A stretch of 18,721 bases of DNA from Sodalis-like endosymbiont of Proechinophthirus fluctus (lineage in GTDB: Bacteria; Pseudomonadota; Gammaproteobacteria; Enterobacterales; Enterobacteriaceae). Below the pieces are notes generated by a model that saw only the letters and a program-made list of their open reading frames with translations, did not search any database and was not told the DNA's origin. A program made the translations under genes and the position numbers. The stretch lies in contig NZ_LECR01000028.1 of NCBI RefSeq assembly GCF_001602625.1, positions 13,634 through 32,354 of the forward strand, in the 5' to 3' direction. Shown here piece after piece: positions 9,632 through 18,373 of this stretch (position 1 is the first letter of the stretch; each line of letters begins with the position of its first letter).

Positions 9632-10570
9632 TTAAAAAGCCCGAGAATCGTCCCTCTGGATTAATCGATGCTGCCCGTCCAGCCGGGTGACATCACGACC
9701 CAGCTTCATGTGCCTGGCAACGGCGGGTTATATGAAAGTTCATAAGGCAACTGACGCAGGTCGGTTTTTTCCCAGCAATGTGGTGAAAAAAGCCTGATAC
9801 TGCTCGATATAACTTAAGCGCCTGCAAAAAAATGGACTGAGTACAGCCCTGCAAGGACGCCATCAACGTCAATTCACATCAAACGTATCGTGCATTTTAC
9901 CCGTAGCATTTCCCCAGCATGCGGTAACACCATAAATCATCACCACGCCGGCGTCGCGTACCGCCGCTAGCGCCGTCAGCATCCCGTCCCGGCTATCGGA
10001 GCAATCAATCACCAAGTGGTAATGCCAGTCCCGAGCGGCCTGCTGGCACAAATGGAGTAACTTTGCGCCTAGGCCAAGCGTCGTCATGGATATCGCACAG
10101 CGACAGATGCCATTGTATGCTTTAATGCCGCCGTACGAGTTAAGCAGTTTAAACCGTGCATAATGGCACGCCAGTGGTTTCTACCAGCACGTCCAGATGG
10201 AGATCGCTCAGCGACAAGGTATGCAGACTGCTGTTAGGTACACAAAATATGGGTCGCGAAGCCACCCGTGGGTGGATAGTGCCCAACTCTATTGTTTGTG
10301 GAGACAATGGATTACCCAATCTTCTTGGCAGTATTCACACTCATAATAGGGGATCTCATTATTCAGCACCCGATACATCCCGTCTAGTCCGCGGCAAATC
10401 ACTTTATGGCCGAGCACCTGGCCCTCGCTTTGAGCGGACCATGCTAGGGCGCTGCCGGTTTTACAGATGCCGCAGTAGCAAACTTCCCACTGTTGCCACT
10501 CGTGATTTTGCGGGATTAATTTCTCTGAGTAGTGCATCTTACCCAGGTCAAGCTTGACGACCACGGCCAT
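9632..10570 (-). pseudogene. Decayed zinc-dependent (medium-chain) alcohol dehydrogenase
   Basis: The ATG at 10570-10568 follows a strong GGAGG site and lies one base after the stop of the upstream aminotransferase remnant. The first 93 residues are open: CGICKTG (Cys33, the usual catalytic zinc ligand), GHK at 54-56 where GHE is usual, and a structural-zinc lobe with Cys78, Cys81 and Cys89 at the normal spacing but Tyr75 in place of the first Cys. After a stop at 10291-10289 the rest continues in shifted frames: LHLDVLVETTGVP with MHGLN, then VIDCSDSRDGMLTALAAVRD and AGVVMIYGVTACWG from the Rossmann half. A terminal block KLGRDVTRLDGQHRLI ends at TAA 9634-9632. At about 313 codons it is slightly short for the family (330-350). 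NAD(P)-dependent oxidation of an alcohol is the family role; the substrate is unknown. Confidence 0.65.
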
Positions 10571-10571
10571 A

Positions 10572-11000
10572 TCAGACCTCCTCCGCGTCGGCCAGGGTGG
10601 CGAAGACCTGATAGAGAATGGTAAGCATGCGTTCCATCTCTTCGTAACCCAATCCAGCTAGGGAGGAGCCAGTTTGATTTTTTCGCAATGGTAGTCGCCG
10701 CTATTAAAGATCAGACGCAGCGTCTCTCCTTGGTAGATGTAATCATTATCCTGCGCCAGCGTGACCGCCTGCTTACCCGCATTACGCCATGACAAACCTT
10801 CCGGCGTGGTCAAAGTAACGCTAAACAGCATCCCCGGCCCTTCGATTTGCCTAATGAAGAGATAGAGTTGTTTTAAACGCTGCAGTCCGTCCATAAAATA
10901 GGCAGATTTTTTCTGCAGTTGCAGCTCATAATCCTGAAAAATTATATGGCGCTAGGTTTGCAGCGCGACGACGATTCCTGTGGTCGCGCTGCAGATAAAC
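10572..11000 (-). pseudogene. C-terminal remnant of a class III (PLP) aminotransferase
   Basis: The minus strand reads VVALQT, a stop, then RHIIFQDYELQLQKK, AYFMDGLQRLKQLY, IRQIEGPGMLFSVTL, GETLRLIF and KIKLAPP. A frameshift then gives LAGLGYEEMERMLTILYQVF and TLADAEEV before TGA 10574-10572. This follows the class III aminotransferase C-terminal pattern: ...AL..L......L...A...G.YL.DGL..L, VRG.GLLFGVEL, then RLAPPL.I ...E....L.IL...L. The PLP-binding lysine and everything N-terminal are missing, because the remnant joins metH at about 11000 through a deletion. It is coupled to the dehydrogenase that follows, suggesting a two-step route in which an amino compound and an alcohol or aldehyde are interconverted. 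Family call by recalled pattern only. Confidence 0.55.
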
Positions 11001-13191
11001 AGCGTCAGCGTGAACCCCCCTGGCGTTCCATTTCTTTGGCAATGTCGACCATTTCATCCAGAAACGGATAATCAGGAAAGATAATCACATGATATACAAA
11101 TTTTTTTGAGCGCGGTCTTAAGAATTTTATCCATCGGTACCATGACACCGAGATCGGAGAACGTCATAGTTGTTACAGGCTAGCACAACGCCGACGATAT
11201 TCTTGCCAATATCTTGCACAATCGCCCTCGCCCTTCACGGTCGCCAGCAGAATTTTATAAGCGGCTTTCAACTCAGTCTTCCTGGCTTGGATAATAAGAC
11301 TCCAGGTAGATAAAGGCTTGTTTCATCACCTCGGCCGATTTCACCACCTGCGGCAAAAACATTTTGCCGGCGTCAAACAGGTCTCCCACCACGTTCATGC
11401 CAGCCGTTAACCTCCCTTCAATCACTTCGATAGGGCGTGCCGCCTGATGCCGCGTCTCTTAGGTATCCTGCTCAATGAAGTCGGTAATACCTTTGGGCAT
11501 ATTCCAGGCGTTTACTCACGTCTCATCCGCGCCACTCCGCCTGCTGCGCCGGCGCCTCGCCTTCGCTCTGGCTGCCATGATACATCTCCGCCAGAGCCAG
11601 CAACCGTTCGGTTCCGTCTACGCGCCGATTCAGCACCACATCCTCCACCCGCTCGTACAGCGACGGCAGCAAATCGTCATAGATCGCTAATTGGCCGGTG
11701 TTGTCAATGCCCATATCGAGGCTGTTGCGCATCGCATGATAAAGAGATACGGAGTGAACTGCTTCACCGTACTGACTCGTTGTCGTGAAAATAGAAAGAA
11801 ACATTGGAAACACAGCCGGAAATGAGTGCATGTAGAAATTCCGCTTTAATATCCGCACAAGGTGCCAATGAAATCTTGAGCATAGTTATTATGCTCTTCG
11901 ATACCAGTGGCTACGAGGCGAAAATATTCGGATCTAAGATGATATCTTCGGAAAGTCTAGCGTATCGGTCAAAAGCCGGTAGGCGGCGACAGATCTCAAT
12001 TTTTCCAGCCCAGGTAAGCCTAGCCATGTTCGTCAAACGCCATTACTACTAAAGCGACGCAATAGCGCCGTACCAAGCGCACGTGATTAAAGAAATGCCT
12101 CCTCTCTCTTTCATGGAAATCGAGTTAACAATGCCTTTACCCTGAATACACTTCATCCCCTGCTCAATAACCTGCCATTTAGAGGAGTCGATCATGATCG
12201 GCACGCGGGCGGATATCCGGCTCGCCGGCAATCAGATAGAGAAAGCGCACCATGGCCGCCCCGGCGTCCAGTATATCCCATCCATATTGATGTCGATGAT
12301 CTTCGTACCGCTTTCTACCTTACCTGCTGGCGCGCCATAACGCGCCTAGATCATATTCGCCGAACGCATTGGGCAGGTTAGAATTAGGGTGAGTGCTGAC
12401 TAAGCAATCAGTGATGCGCGACAGTTCCGCCAAATATTAGCGCAATTCATCAGGGCCTAACGCGCAGTTCAGACAGAAAGACAGCGGCCGCGCGTGACTC
12501 AGCGAGTTGTAGAACGCTTCGGCAGTCTGCCCGGAAAGCGTACGCCCAGAAGCATCGGTAATGGTGCCCGAAATCATGACCGGCAAGGTTATCTCCCTAG
12601 CGCTTCAAATTCCATTTCCAGCGCGGTCGATTTGGCATTAGCGTGTCGAAGATAGTTTCCACCATAATCATGTCGATGATACCTTGAATCAGCGCTCTGA
12701 TACTACTAATGTAATCTTCTACTAACTTATCAAAGTCGATATTGCGGTAGGCGGGATCGTTCACATCTGGCGATATCGATGTCGTGCGGTTGGGTCGGGC
12801 CTAATACGCCCGCGATATAATGCGGCTTTTCCTGGGTATGTATTCGCTAGGCATCCAGCAGAGAAGTTGATTTCTCTGGCCAGCAACGCCATCTGATAAT
12901 CGACCATCGTGATAGGAGTGGCGTTAAAGGTATTAGTTTCAAGAATATCGGCGCCGGCGGCGAGATAGGCATCATGGATAGCGCTGACGACATCAGGCTT
13001 ACTCAGTACCAGCAGGTCATTATTGCCTTTCACAATTGCCTTTCTCATCGCACGGAGTAGTTAGCGAAGCGTTGCCCGCGATAATCCGCTTCTTGCAACT
13101 GATAACTCTGAATCATGGCGGTGCCCATACTGCCATCCAACACCACTATCCGTCGTACCAGCGTAGCGCCCAGTTCGTTTATCCGATTCAT
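11000..13191 (-). pseudogene. metH: Broken cobalamin-dependent methionine synthase (metH), 3' third deleted
   Basis: MetH transfers a methyl group from methyl-tetrahydrofolate via cobalamin to homocysteine. From ATG 13191-13189 come [20 protein letters not shown] and [14 protein letters not shown], then [20 protein letters not shown] and [16 protein letters not shown] of the homocysteine domain. Further on, in other frames, are [20 protein letters not shown] and [16 protein letters not shown] of the folate domain, GQLAIYDDLLPSLYERVEDV with LNRRVDGTERLLALAEM of the cap, and the cobalamin domain with DIGKNIVGVV and FLDEMVDIAKEMERQG. The remaining B12 domain and the activation domain are absent, replaced by the aminotransferase remnant. 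Many stops and frameshifts make it dead. It runs in the same direction as yjbB, as in E. coli. Confidence 0.95.
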
Positions 13192-13405
13192 AACGATGAT
13201 CTCATTTTTCGCCGATATAGGCGTCATTCCGCCTAAAACAACGCAACATCCTAGCACAGGTTATAATGAACCCAATCGTCGCCTAATAATACTTTTCTCC
13301 TTCAAAGGCAGTATTATTTAACGTTTTGTTAAGGAGCGGAACATGATGTTTTAATTATTCTTAACTATTTTATATTTATCTTATTTAAAGATTTATTACG
13401 CAATA
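13192..13405. promoter_or_regulatory. Divergent metH/gntK intergenic region
   Basis: This AT-rich spacer separates divergent metH and gntK. On the minus strand a TTGGGT ... TAGGAT pair with a 16-base spacer (about 13280-13253) is a possible metH promoter. A short inverted repeat, AGGCG ... CGCCT, lies at about 13222-13237 in the metH leader. I looked for a MetR box (TGAANNTNNTTCA), expected for metH, and found no good match. Confidence 0.3.
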
Positions 13406-13421
13406 ATGATTGAAATATCAT
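13406..13421 (+). promoter_or_regulatory. Candidate GntR operator upstream of gntK
   Basis: The 16-base near-palindrome ATGATT-GAAA-TATCAT has the 6-4-6 layout of the E. coli gluconate repressor site (ATGTTA-N4-TAACAT), with five of six arm positions complementary. It ends 66 bases before the gntK start codon. GntR is a LacI-family repressor released by gluconate. Whether the symbiont still encodes it is not visible here. Confidence 0.45.
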
Positions 13422-13487
13422 GAAAATCTCGCAAAATTTATACATAATATTATTATAATAAATATTATTTCTCACGGAGCTACGTCC

Positions 13488-14018
13488 ATGGCTACCCAAA
13501 CTCAAAATCATATCTTCGTTCTGATGGGCGTGTCTGGCAGCGGCAAATCCGTTGCGGCTGCCGCCCTGTCCCGTGAGCTATCCGCTGCCTTTCTTGATGG
13601 AGATTTCCTCCATCCGCGTGCCAACATTGAAAAAATGTCTGCTGGTCATGCGCTGAATGACTATGATCGCGCCCCGTGGCTTAACGCTATCAATGACGCT
13701 GCTTTCGCGATGCAACGTACCAACGCTATTTCCATTATCGTGTGCTCGGCGCTGAAAAAGCACTACCGCAACCGGTTACGTGAGGGGAATCCCAATTTGT
13801 CGTTCATTTATATGCAGGGCAGCTTTGATGTGATTAAGGAGCGTATGAAGGCCAGAAAAGGACACTTCTTTAAACAGCAGATGCTGATAACACAATTTGA
13901 CACATTAGAAGAGCCGGGAAAAGACGAGTCGGACGTGTACACTATAAATGTCGATCAGCCGCTGGAGGGAGTCGTTGCCGATACCATAGCCTGGATCCGC
14001 ACCGCTACCGCCGGTTAA
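13488..14018 (+). CDS. gntK: Gluconokinase (intact)
   Basis: The 176-residue protein phosphorylates gluconate to 6-phosphogluconate with ATP in the cytosol. It matches E. coli GntK (175 residues) from end to end. The Walker A motif GVSGSGKS is at residues 14-21. AAFLDGDFLHPRANIEKMSA, NDAAFAMQRT, IIVCSALKKHYRNRLREGNP and LSFIYMQGSFDVI follow, then KARKGHFFKQQML and DQPLEGVVADTI. The open frame begins at 13410, but ATG 13488 is chosen: GGAG lies eight bases before it and homology starts there. E. coli IdnK is close in sequence, so the symbol could be idnK. The next gene, edd, would use the same 6-phosphogluconate but is dead, leaving the pentose phosphate pathway as the likely outlet. Confidence 0.95.
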   Translation: MATQTQNHIFVLMGVSGSGKSVAAAALSRELSAAFLDGDFLHPRANIEKMSAGHALNDYDRAPWLNAINDAAFAMQRTNAISIIVCSALKKHYRNRLREGNPNLSFIYMQGSFDVIKERMKARKGHFFKQQMLITQFDTLEEPGKDESDVYTINVDQPLEGVVADTIAWIRTATAG

Positions 14019-14387
14019 GTCGCCTCCGGAGTTGAGTTAAGGCGCGTAGCTAACCACCTTGGCGCGCTAATAAGGAATGCGATCCCTCATGCTGATTGTT
14101 ACAAAGTCTATCACTGGGGTGGATATATTCCATTCGATTGCCAAATTGAATGCAGATTACCGTAAAGATAAACGCGGTGATCGCCTCGCAGCATAGTCCC
14201 GCGTCCCGCACACGGGTATAGTAGGCCCTGCTCCAGATGAATCGTTTCAAGGAATATCACAAGCGCCCCTGCCAGCGGCATTAGCTTGGGAAGCACGGTT
14301 AATAATAACAAACGGTATTACCATATTGTCATTCGATCTTTTCAGCCAGCATCAGGGGTAAGAGGTGGATAAAAGAATTATTAAGTG
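14019..14387. other. Unassigned gap between gntK and edd
   Basis: There is no recognisable gene in these 369 bases. On the minus strand, frames at 14311-14050 contain hydrophobic pieces (LPKLMPLAGALVIFLETIHL and ITAFIFTVICIQFGN) that could be a decayed membrane protein, but I recognise no family. No GntU or GntT permease sequence was seen on the plus strand. A short CGCCT ... AGGCG inverted repeat just after gntK (14020-14043) lacks a T tract and is not a convincing terminator. Confidence 0.35.
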
Positions 14388-16169
14388 ATGAATGTATAAA
14401 TGCCACTCTGCAACGCGTAATCCAACGCATTATCAACCGCTCATGCCTCAGTCGCGATACCTACTTGACCCGTATCGAAGCCGCGTGCAGTCAGACCTCT
14501 CATCGTACACAGCTGGCATGCGGTAATCTAGCGCACGGTTTCTCCGCCTGCCAAACCTGGCGATAAGGACGCATTGAAAATGCCTGACCCACAACGGCAT
14601 CACCATCGTCATAATGCCTACAAATATGCTTTCCATCCATCAGCCATAAGAACATTACCCACAGCGAATCAAACAAGCGTCGCAAAGCGTCGGCGCGGTA
14701 GGACAGGTGACCGCAGGCGTGCCAGTTATGTGCGATGACGTTACCCAAGGCTAGGATGGTATGGAGTTATCGTTGATGAGCCGCGAAATCATCGCCATGT
14801 CGGCGGCCATTGGTCTGTAGCATAACATGTTTGATAGCGCTCTTTATCTGAGCATATGCGATAAAATTGTCCCTAGATTGGTCATAACGGCGCTCTCGTT
14901 CGGCCATTTGCCTTCGGTGTTTGTTCCCGCTGACCTCATGACCACCGGGCTGCCGAATAAAGAAAAGTACGTATCTGCCAGCTGCACACTGAAGGTACGA
15001 TGGATCGTCATGCAATACTGGAAGCGGAAGCAGTTTCCTATCATAGAGCAGGCATCTTTTGCAGCACTGCCAATTCTAACCAAATGATCATGGAAATGAT
15101 GAGCCTGCATTTACCCGATTCCTCATTTATTCAGCTGGACAGTCCGCTATGCAATTCCCTTACCGATGCAGTAGCAATACAGATTACCCGACTCACCGAA
15201 GCCAGCAGCAACTATCTCCCGATCGAGCGACTGCTAATAGATGAGAGGTAGTAACGGTATCGTAGCGCTACTGGCGACCAGCGGCTCAACCAACCATACC
15301 ATGCATTTGGTGACCATGACCCGACCGATATCATCATCAACTGGGAAGACTTCTCCGAATTGTCGGATGCGGTACCGCTACTGGCCAGGATTTACCCGAA
15401 AGAGCCGGCGGACATTAACCGATTTCATGCCATGGGCGGCATTGCGCTATTGGTGCGAACTGCTGCATGAAGACGTGCAGACGATTGCCGGATGCGGGCT
15501 TGCTTGAGCCTCTATACGATAGAACCTTGGCTGGATAATGGCCGGCTATCCTAGCGCGACAGTCCGGCCGCCTTGCTGGATGCAACCATTATCGCCAGCG
15601 TCGTACGCCCCTTCGTGCACCAAGACGGCACAAAAGTTCTCGACAGCAATCTCGGCCTCGCGGTGATAAAACCTCCTCCGTACCCGAGGAAAATTAAGTT
15701 ATAAAGAGAGCCAGCCATGGTATATTTAAAAGCCAGTACGACATCGGCCCGGCGTTGAGTGGTTCGCTATCAAGGACCTCGCGCCAACGGCATGTCGGAA
15801 CTGCATAAACTGATGCCACCGCTAGGGGTGTTGCTGGATCGCGGTTATAAGGTGGCAATGGTGACCGATGGCTGTTTCTCCAGTGCGTCCGGCAAAGTAC
15901 CCTTGGCTATTCATGTAACGACAGAAGCCTATAACGGCGGTCTGCTCGGCAAAATCCTCAACGGGGATATACAGTACTGGTGAACGGAAAAACGGGCGAA
16001 TTGACGTTATTGATGGACGACGCGGAATTGCCGCAGCGTCAGGTGCCGGAATCGGATCTTTCTGTCGGCGCGGTGGGCTGCGCGGCCGCGAATTGTTCGG
16101 TGCGCACTGCGCCGACATCAGCTTTCCGGCACGGAACAAGACAAGGTGCCAAGTTTCATCAGTTTCTAA
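14388..16169 (+). pseudogene. edd: Decayed 6-phosphogluconate dehydratase (edd)
   Basis: Edd makes 2-keto-3-deoxy-6-phosphogluconate in the Entner-Doudoroff pathway. The remnant is near full length (about 1.78 kb against 1.81 kb in E. coli) but broken throughout. Recognisable blocks in order are [47 protein letters not shown] and [57 protein letters not shown] with [20 protein letters not shown] and [20 protein letters not shown], then NGKTGELTLLMDDAELPQRQ, ending SFISF-stop at 16167-16169. E. coli has [22 protein letters not shown] in the late block. Even its first codons are out of frame with the possible start ATG at 14388. The eda gene that normally follows is not convincingly present. 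Confidence 0.95.
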
Positions 16170-16270
16170 AACTCGACAGCTACGGCAAAATGACACCATG
16201 GATTGACAACGCCGCAAAAGCGGGAAATCGTTTTGACCAACGCGTTTAAGGGTAATGCGCTGGCTGGCGC

Positions 16271-17241
16271 TTATTCCAGCGTCGGACTCATACGCCGCAA
16301 ATCATACGGTTTTATATGATAAACGTAGTAGATTAAGTGTTAATCCAGTTAGCAAACAGCAAATAATACCCGTGTCTGCGTTAGCTAGCTTGTGCGTCAG
16401 TCTGGACTATCTTGCGGGAAATAGTTAACCGGTAACGCTGGCCGGAGACCGTTTTCTCTGTCGCGGTGAATACTCTCTGGCCAGAGTTAGAACATCATAT
16501 TCCGGATGGCCGTTGACAAACGCCAGACGCTTATCCGAGTTGGCAAACAAATAGGCTCCCGCCTCATCAGATGAGTCCAATATTTATAAATCAGTGTACT
16601 GACGAGTCATCACAGTAGAGAAATCTGCATTGCGGGAATGCATGGCAAGAAAGGTCTCATCAAAACATCGGGTCAGCAATGCATGCTGCTTCAGCGTGTG
16701 GTGCTGATAGACGCCCGCTCCCTAGATTTTTCTGGCGAGTCATTTATGGATACCGTAGAGAATATTCAGCGCTGCCTTTGAACCGCCAAACAGACAAATA
16801 GACAAATATACAAACAGCGTAGACGTTACATGATCGCTGCCCAGTATAGTACTTAATCAATCTACGGCCAGAAGACGACATCCCGAAAATCCACCAGGCT
16901 CAACGGTGCGCCGGTCACGACTAAGCTATCGAAGTTATCATGCTGGATATCTTCAAAATTACAGTAAAATTATTCATATACCCCGCCGGGGTATTCTTCG
17001 ATTTCAGGCTGTCGATATGCAACAGTTGAATATTCACTTGCAGCGATGAATTTGGATAATAAACGCAAAACTGATTTGCGGTTTCAATTTTTTAGCATCA
17101 AATTTAGGATCAGCATTCAACGGGAGAATTTACTATGTGGGGAGAATTTCCTATGTGCTGGCGAGAAAGGACGCCATCACAAAGACAGTTTTGTTAGGCA
17201 GAAAATGACTATAAGTAGCTAGTCTACACATGAATCGGTAT
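16271..17241 (-). pseudogene. metA: Decayed homoserine O-succinyltransferase (metA)
   Basis: MetA activates homoserine in the first dedicated step of methionine synthesis. The start codon has become ATA (17241-17239), followed by PIHV, where E. coli MetA begins MPIRV. Then come VFVM, an 18-base tandem duplication, [27 protein letters not shown] in shifted frames, [24 protein letters not shown], and degraded versions of the catalytic-half sequences. The end is clear: YYVYHIKPYDLRRMSPTLE with TAA 16273-16271 (E. coli YYVYQITPYDLRHMNPTLD). Length is close to the intact 930-base gene, with many stops and frameshifts. Orientation relative to metH is as in E. coli, with gntK-edd between in place of aceBAK-iclR. 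Confidence 0.95.
17121..17156. repeat. 18-base tandem duplication inside metA
   Basis: Two adjacent 18-base units (17121-17138 and 17139-17156) differ at only two positions, with the core GGGAGAATTT shared. On the metA strand each would encode a version of six residues such as (T/H)-x-E-I-L-P. The duplication is in frame in itself and probably arose by slippage after, or shortly before, the gene was lost. Confidence 0.8.
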
Positions 17242-17268
17242 AACCTGAGATCCTCAAAGCGTATGTTT

Positions 17269-17292
17269 AAACGTTTAAACGTTTAGATTTCT
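17269..17292 (-). promoter_or_regulatory. Candidate MetJ operator: three contiguous 8-base met boxes
   Basis: Read on the plus strand, 17269-17276 and 17277-17284 are both AAACGTTT and 17285-17292 is AGATTTCT. Each matches the MetJ consensus AGACGTCT at six of eight bases, and they abut without gaps, the cooperative arrangement MetJ requires. They lie 28-51 bases before the metA start, overlapping the predicted transcription start. MetJ with S-adenosylmethionine represses metA in E. coli. Confidence 0.65.
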
Positions 17293-17293
17293 G

Positions 17294-17322
17294 AAAATAA
17301 ACGTTTTAGAACGTGATGTCAA
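17294..17322 (-). promoter_or_regulatory. metA sigma-70 promoter
   Basis: On the minus strand a consensus TTGACA (17322-17317), a 17-base spacer and TATTTT (17299-17294) form a near-ideal sigma-70 promoter. Transcription would start near 17287 and run into metA, whose start position is at 17241. The ribosome site GAGG precedes the start position, but the ATG itself is now ATA. Confidence 0.7.
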
Positions 17323-17323
17323 G

Positions 17324-17344
17324 TTCTCAGCAATTTCTCAGCAA
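17324..17344. repeat. Two direct copies of TTCTCAGCAA upstream of the metA -35
   Basis: TTCTCAGCAA occurs at 17324-17333 and again at 17335-17344, an 11-base period or about one helical turn, directly between the -35 box and the MetR-type dyad. It could be a regulator half-site pair or a slippage product. Confidence 0.6.
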
Positions 17345-17369
17345 TAAGTTGAATATATTTCAACTTATT
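17343..17369. promoter_or_regulatory. MetR-type operator dyad upstream of metA
   Basis: The core TGAATATATTTCA (17350-17362) fits the MetR consensus TGAANNTNNTTCA exactly. It sits inside a larger perfect dyad with two 11-base arms (17343-17353 and 17359-17369) around a five-base centre. It lies upstream of the metA -35, the position where the LysR-type regulator MetR acts on met promoters in enterobacteria. Confidence 0.7.
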
Positions 17370-18373
17370 CAATAAATACATTATCATAGTCTCTACTTTA
17401 ACTACGCTTTGACAGGAGCCGACATCGAATAATATGCTTGTCTATGGCTATAGATTGAACGTTCAATGTCTGTACGCAGACCGGGTAACACCACGGTATT
17501 CGTTTATAGTTGCTTTAAACCAGCCAGCTAAATACCGCTATATAAGCGCTAATATGAAATTAGCATGCCAGCCGCCGCGCCTGCTGCATGCTGCTCCGCC
17601 CTATTGCTTGCCGCCTGGCCTGTGTTGATTATCCATTAGTATGCCACGCTTTTGGAGGGTAAAAACGGCTATAGCCGGTGCTTCTGTCCGGACCCCTAGC
17701 TTAAGGCTTAGATCCAGTTCCAGTTCAGATCGATCTTACCTATCGCTAAAATGGTCCAATGGGTTAACCGCAGGGACGGCTATATTATTCTTCAATCGAC
17801 CGCACACGATACATGTCCTACTACGCTAACGGCGTGTAGAGCACTGGCACTAGCAAAGGCATTTCTATTACTACCTACTACAGTAGGATAGAATAGTCAT
17901 ATTCAGTAATGGTATTATCCCGGCAGGTGCTTCCCGACCGTAATCGACTTTCAGAGTTAAAATAATTAAATTAATTGTAGATCCAATACTATGGATTTCA
18001 GTATTACTGCTCATTCTATTTACCCGAAACTTTATTCTCCTGAGAAGAGGATGAATTTTCCACAGTCGCCATCTCCAATACGCTGGCAATAGTACTAATG
18101 CCAGGTATAACTTATCAGACTGGAGGTATCGACTAACAGCCAGACTCCGTAATTTGTCGAGCAATGACGCGAGTCTGGTATGTATTAGCTATATATTAGC
18201 GTTGAGCAGGGCAAGTGATAGCATGGTAGCACAGCGAGAAAAACATCCTGATTTCCCTGTCGATACCGACTGTTAGCGGGATAAAGGCGTTAAACACTGT
18301 TGCGATAGATTGGCTGTGTTAACGATATACAGAAGCTCCCGCGTCATAAAATCTCACTCTCTGCCTTACTGCT
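17370..18373. other. 1 kb stretch without a recognised gene
   Basis: No intact or nameable gene is seen. On the plus strand a short hydrophobic peptide rich in Ala and Leu (MPAAAPAACC, then SALLLAAWPVLIIH and a stop, 17564-17638) resembles a signal peptide. A broken frame after it carries RTPSLRLRSSSSSDRSYLSL (about 17686-17745), which might be a decayed secreted or outer-membrane protein. The N-terminal four fifths of PssA are not visible before 18374. The junction between the metA context on the left and the pssA-rRNA context on the right must lie in this stretch. Confidence 0.4.

Noticed and set aside
16198..16270. Possible eda start after edd (NAAKAGEIVLTN resembles the Eda opening with SAESILTT)
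   Set aside because: The match is short, in broken frames and without the following GPVVPVIVV block; too weak to call a gene.
17871..18164. 97-residue minus-strand open frame
   Set aside because: No family resemblance, no clear ribosome site, and in a degenerate region where chance open frames of this size are expected.
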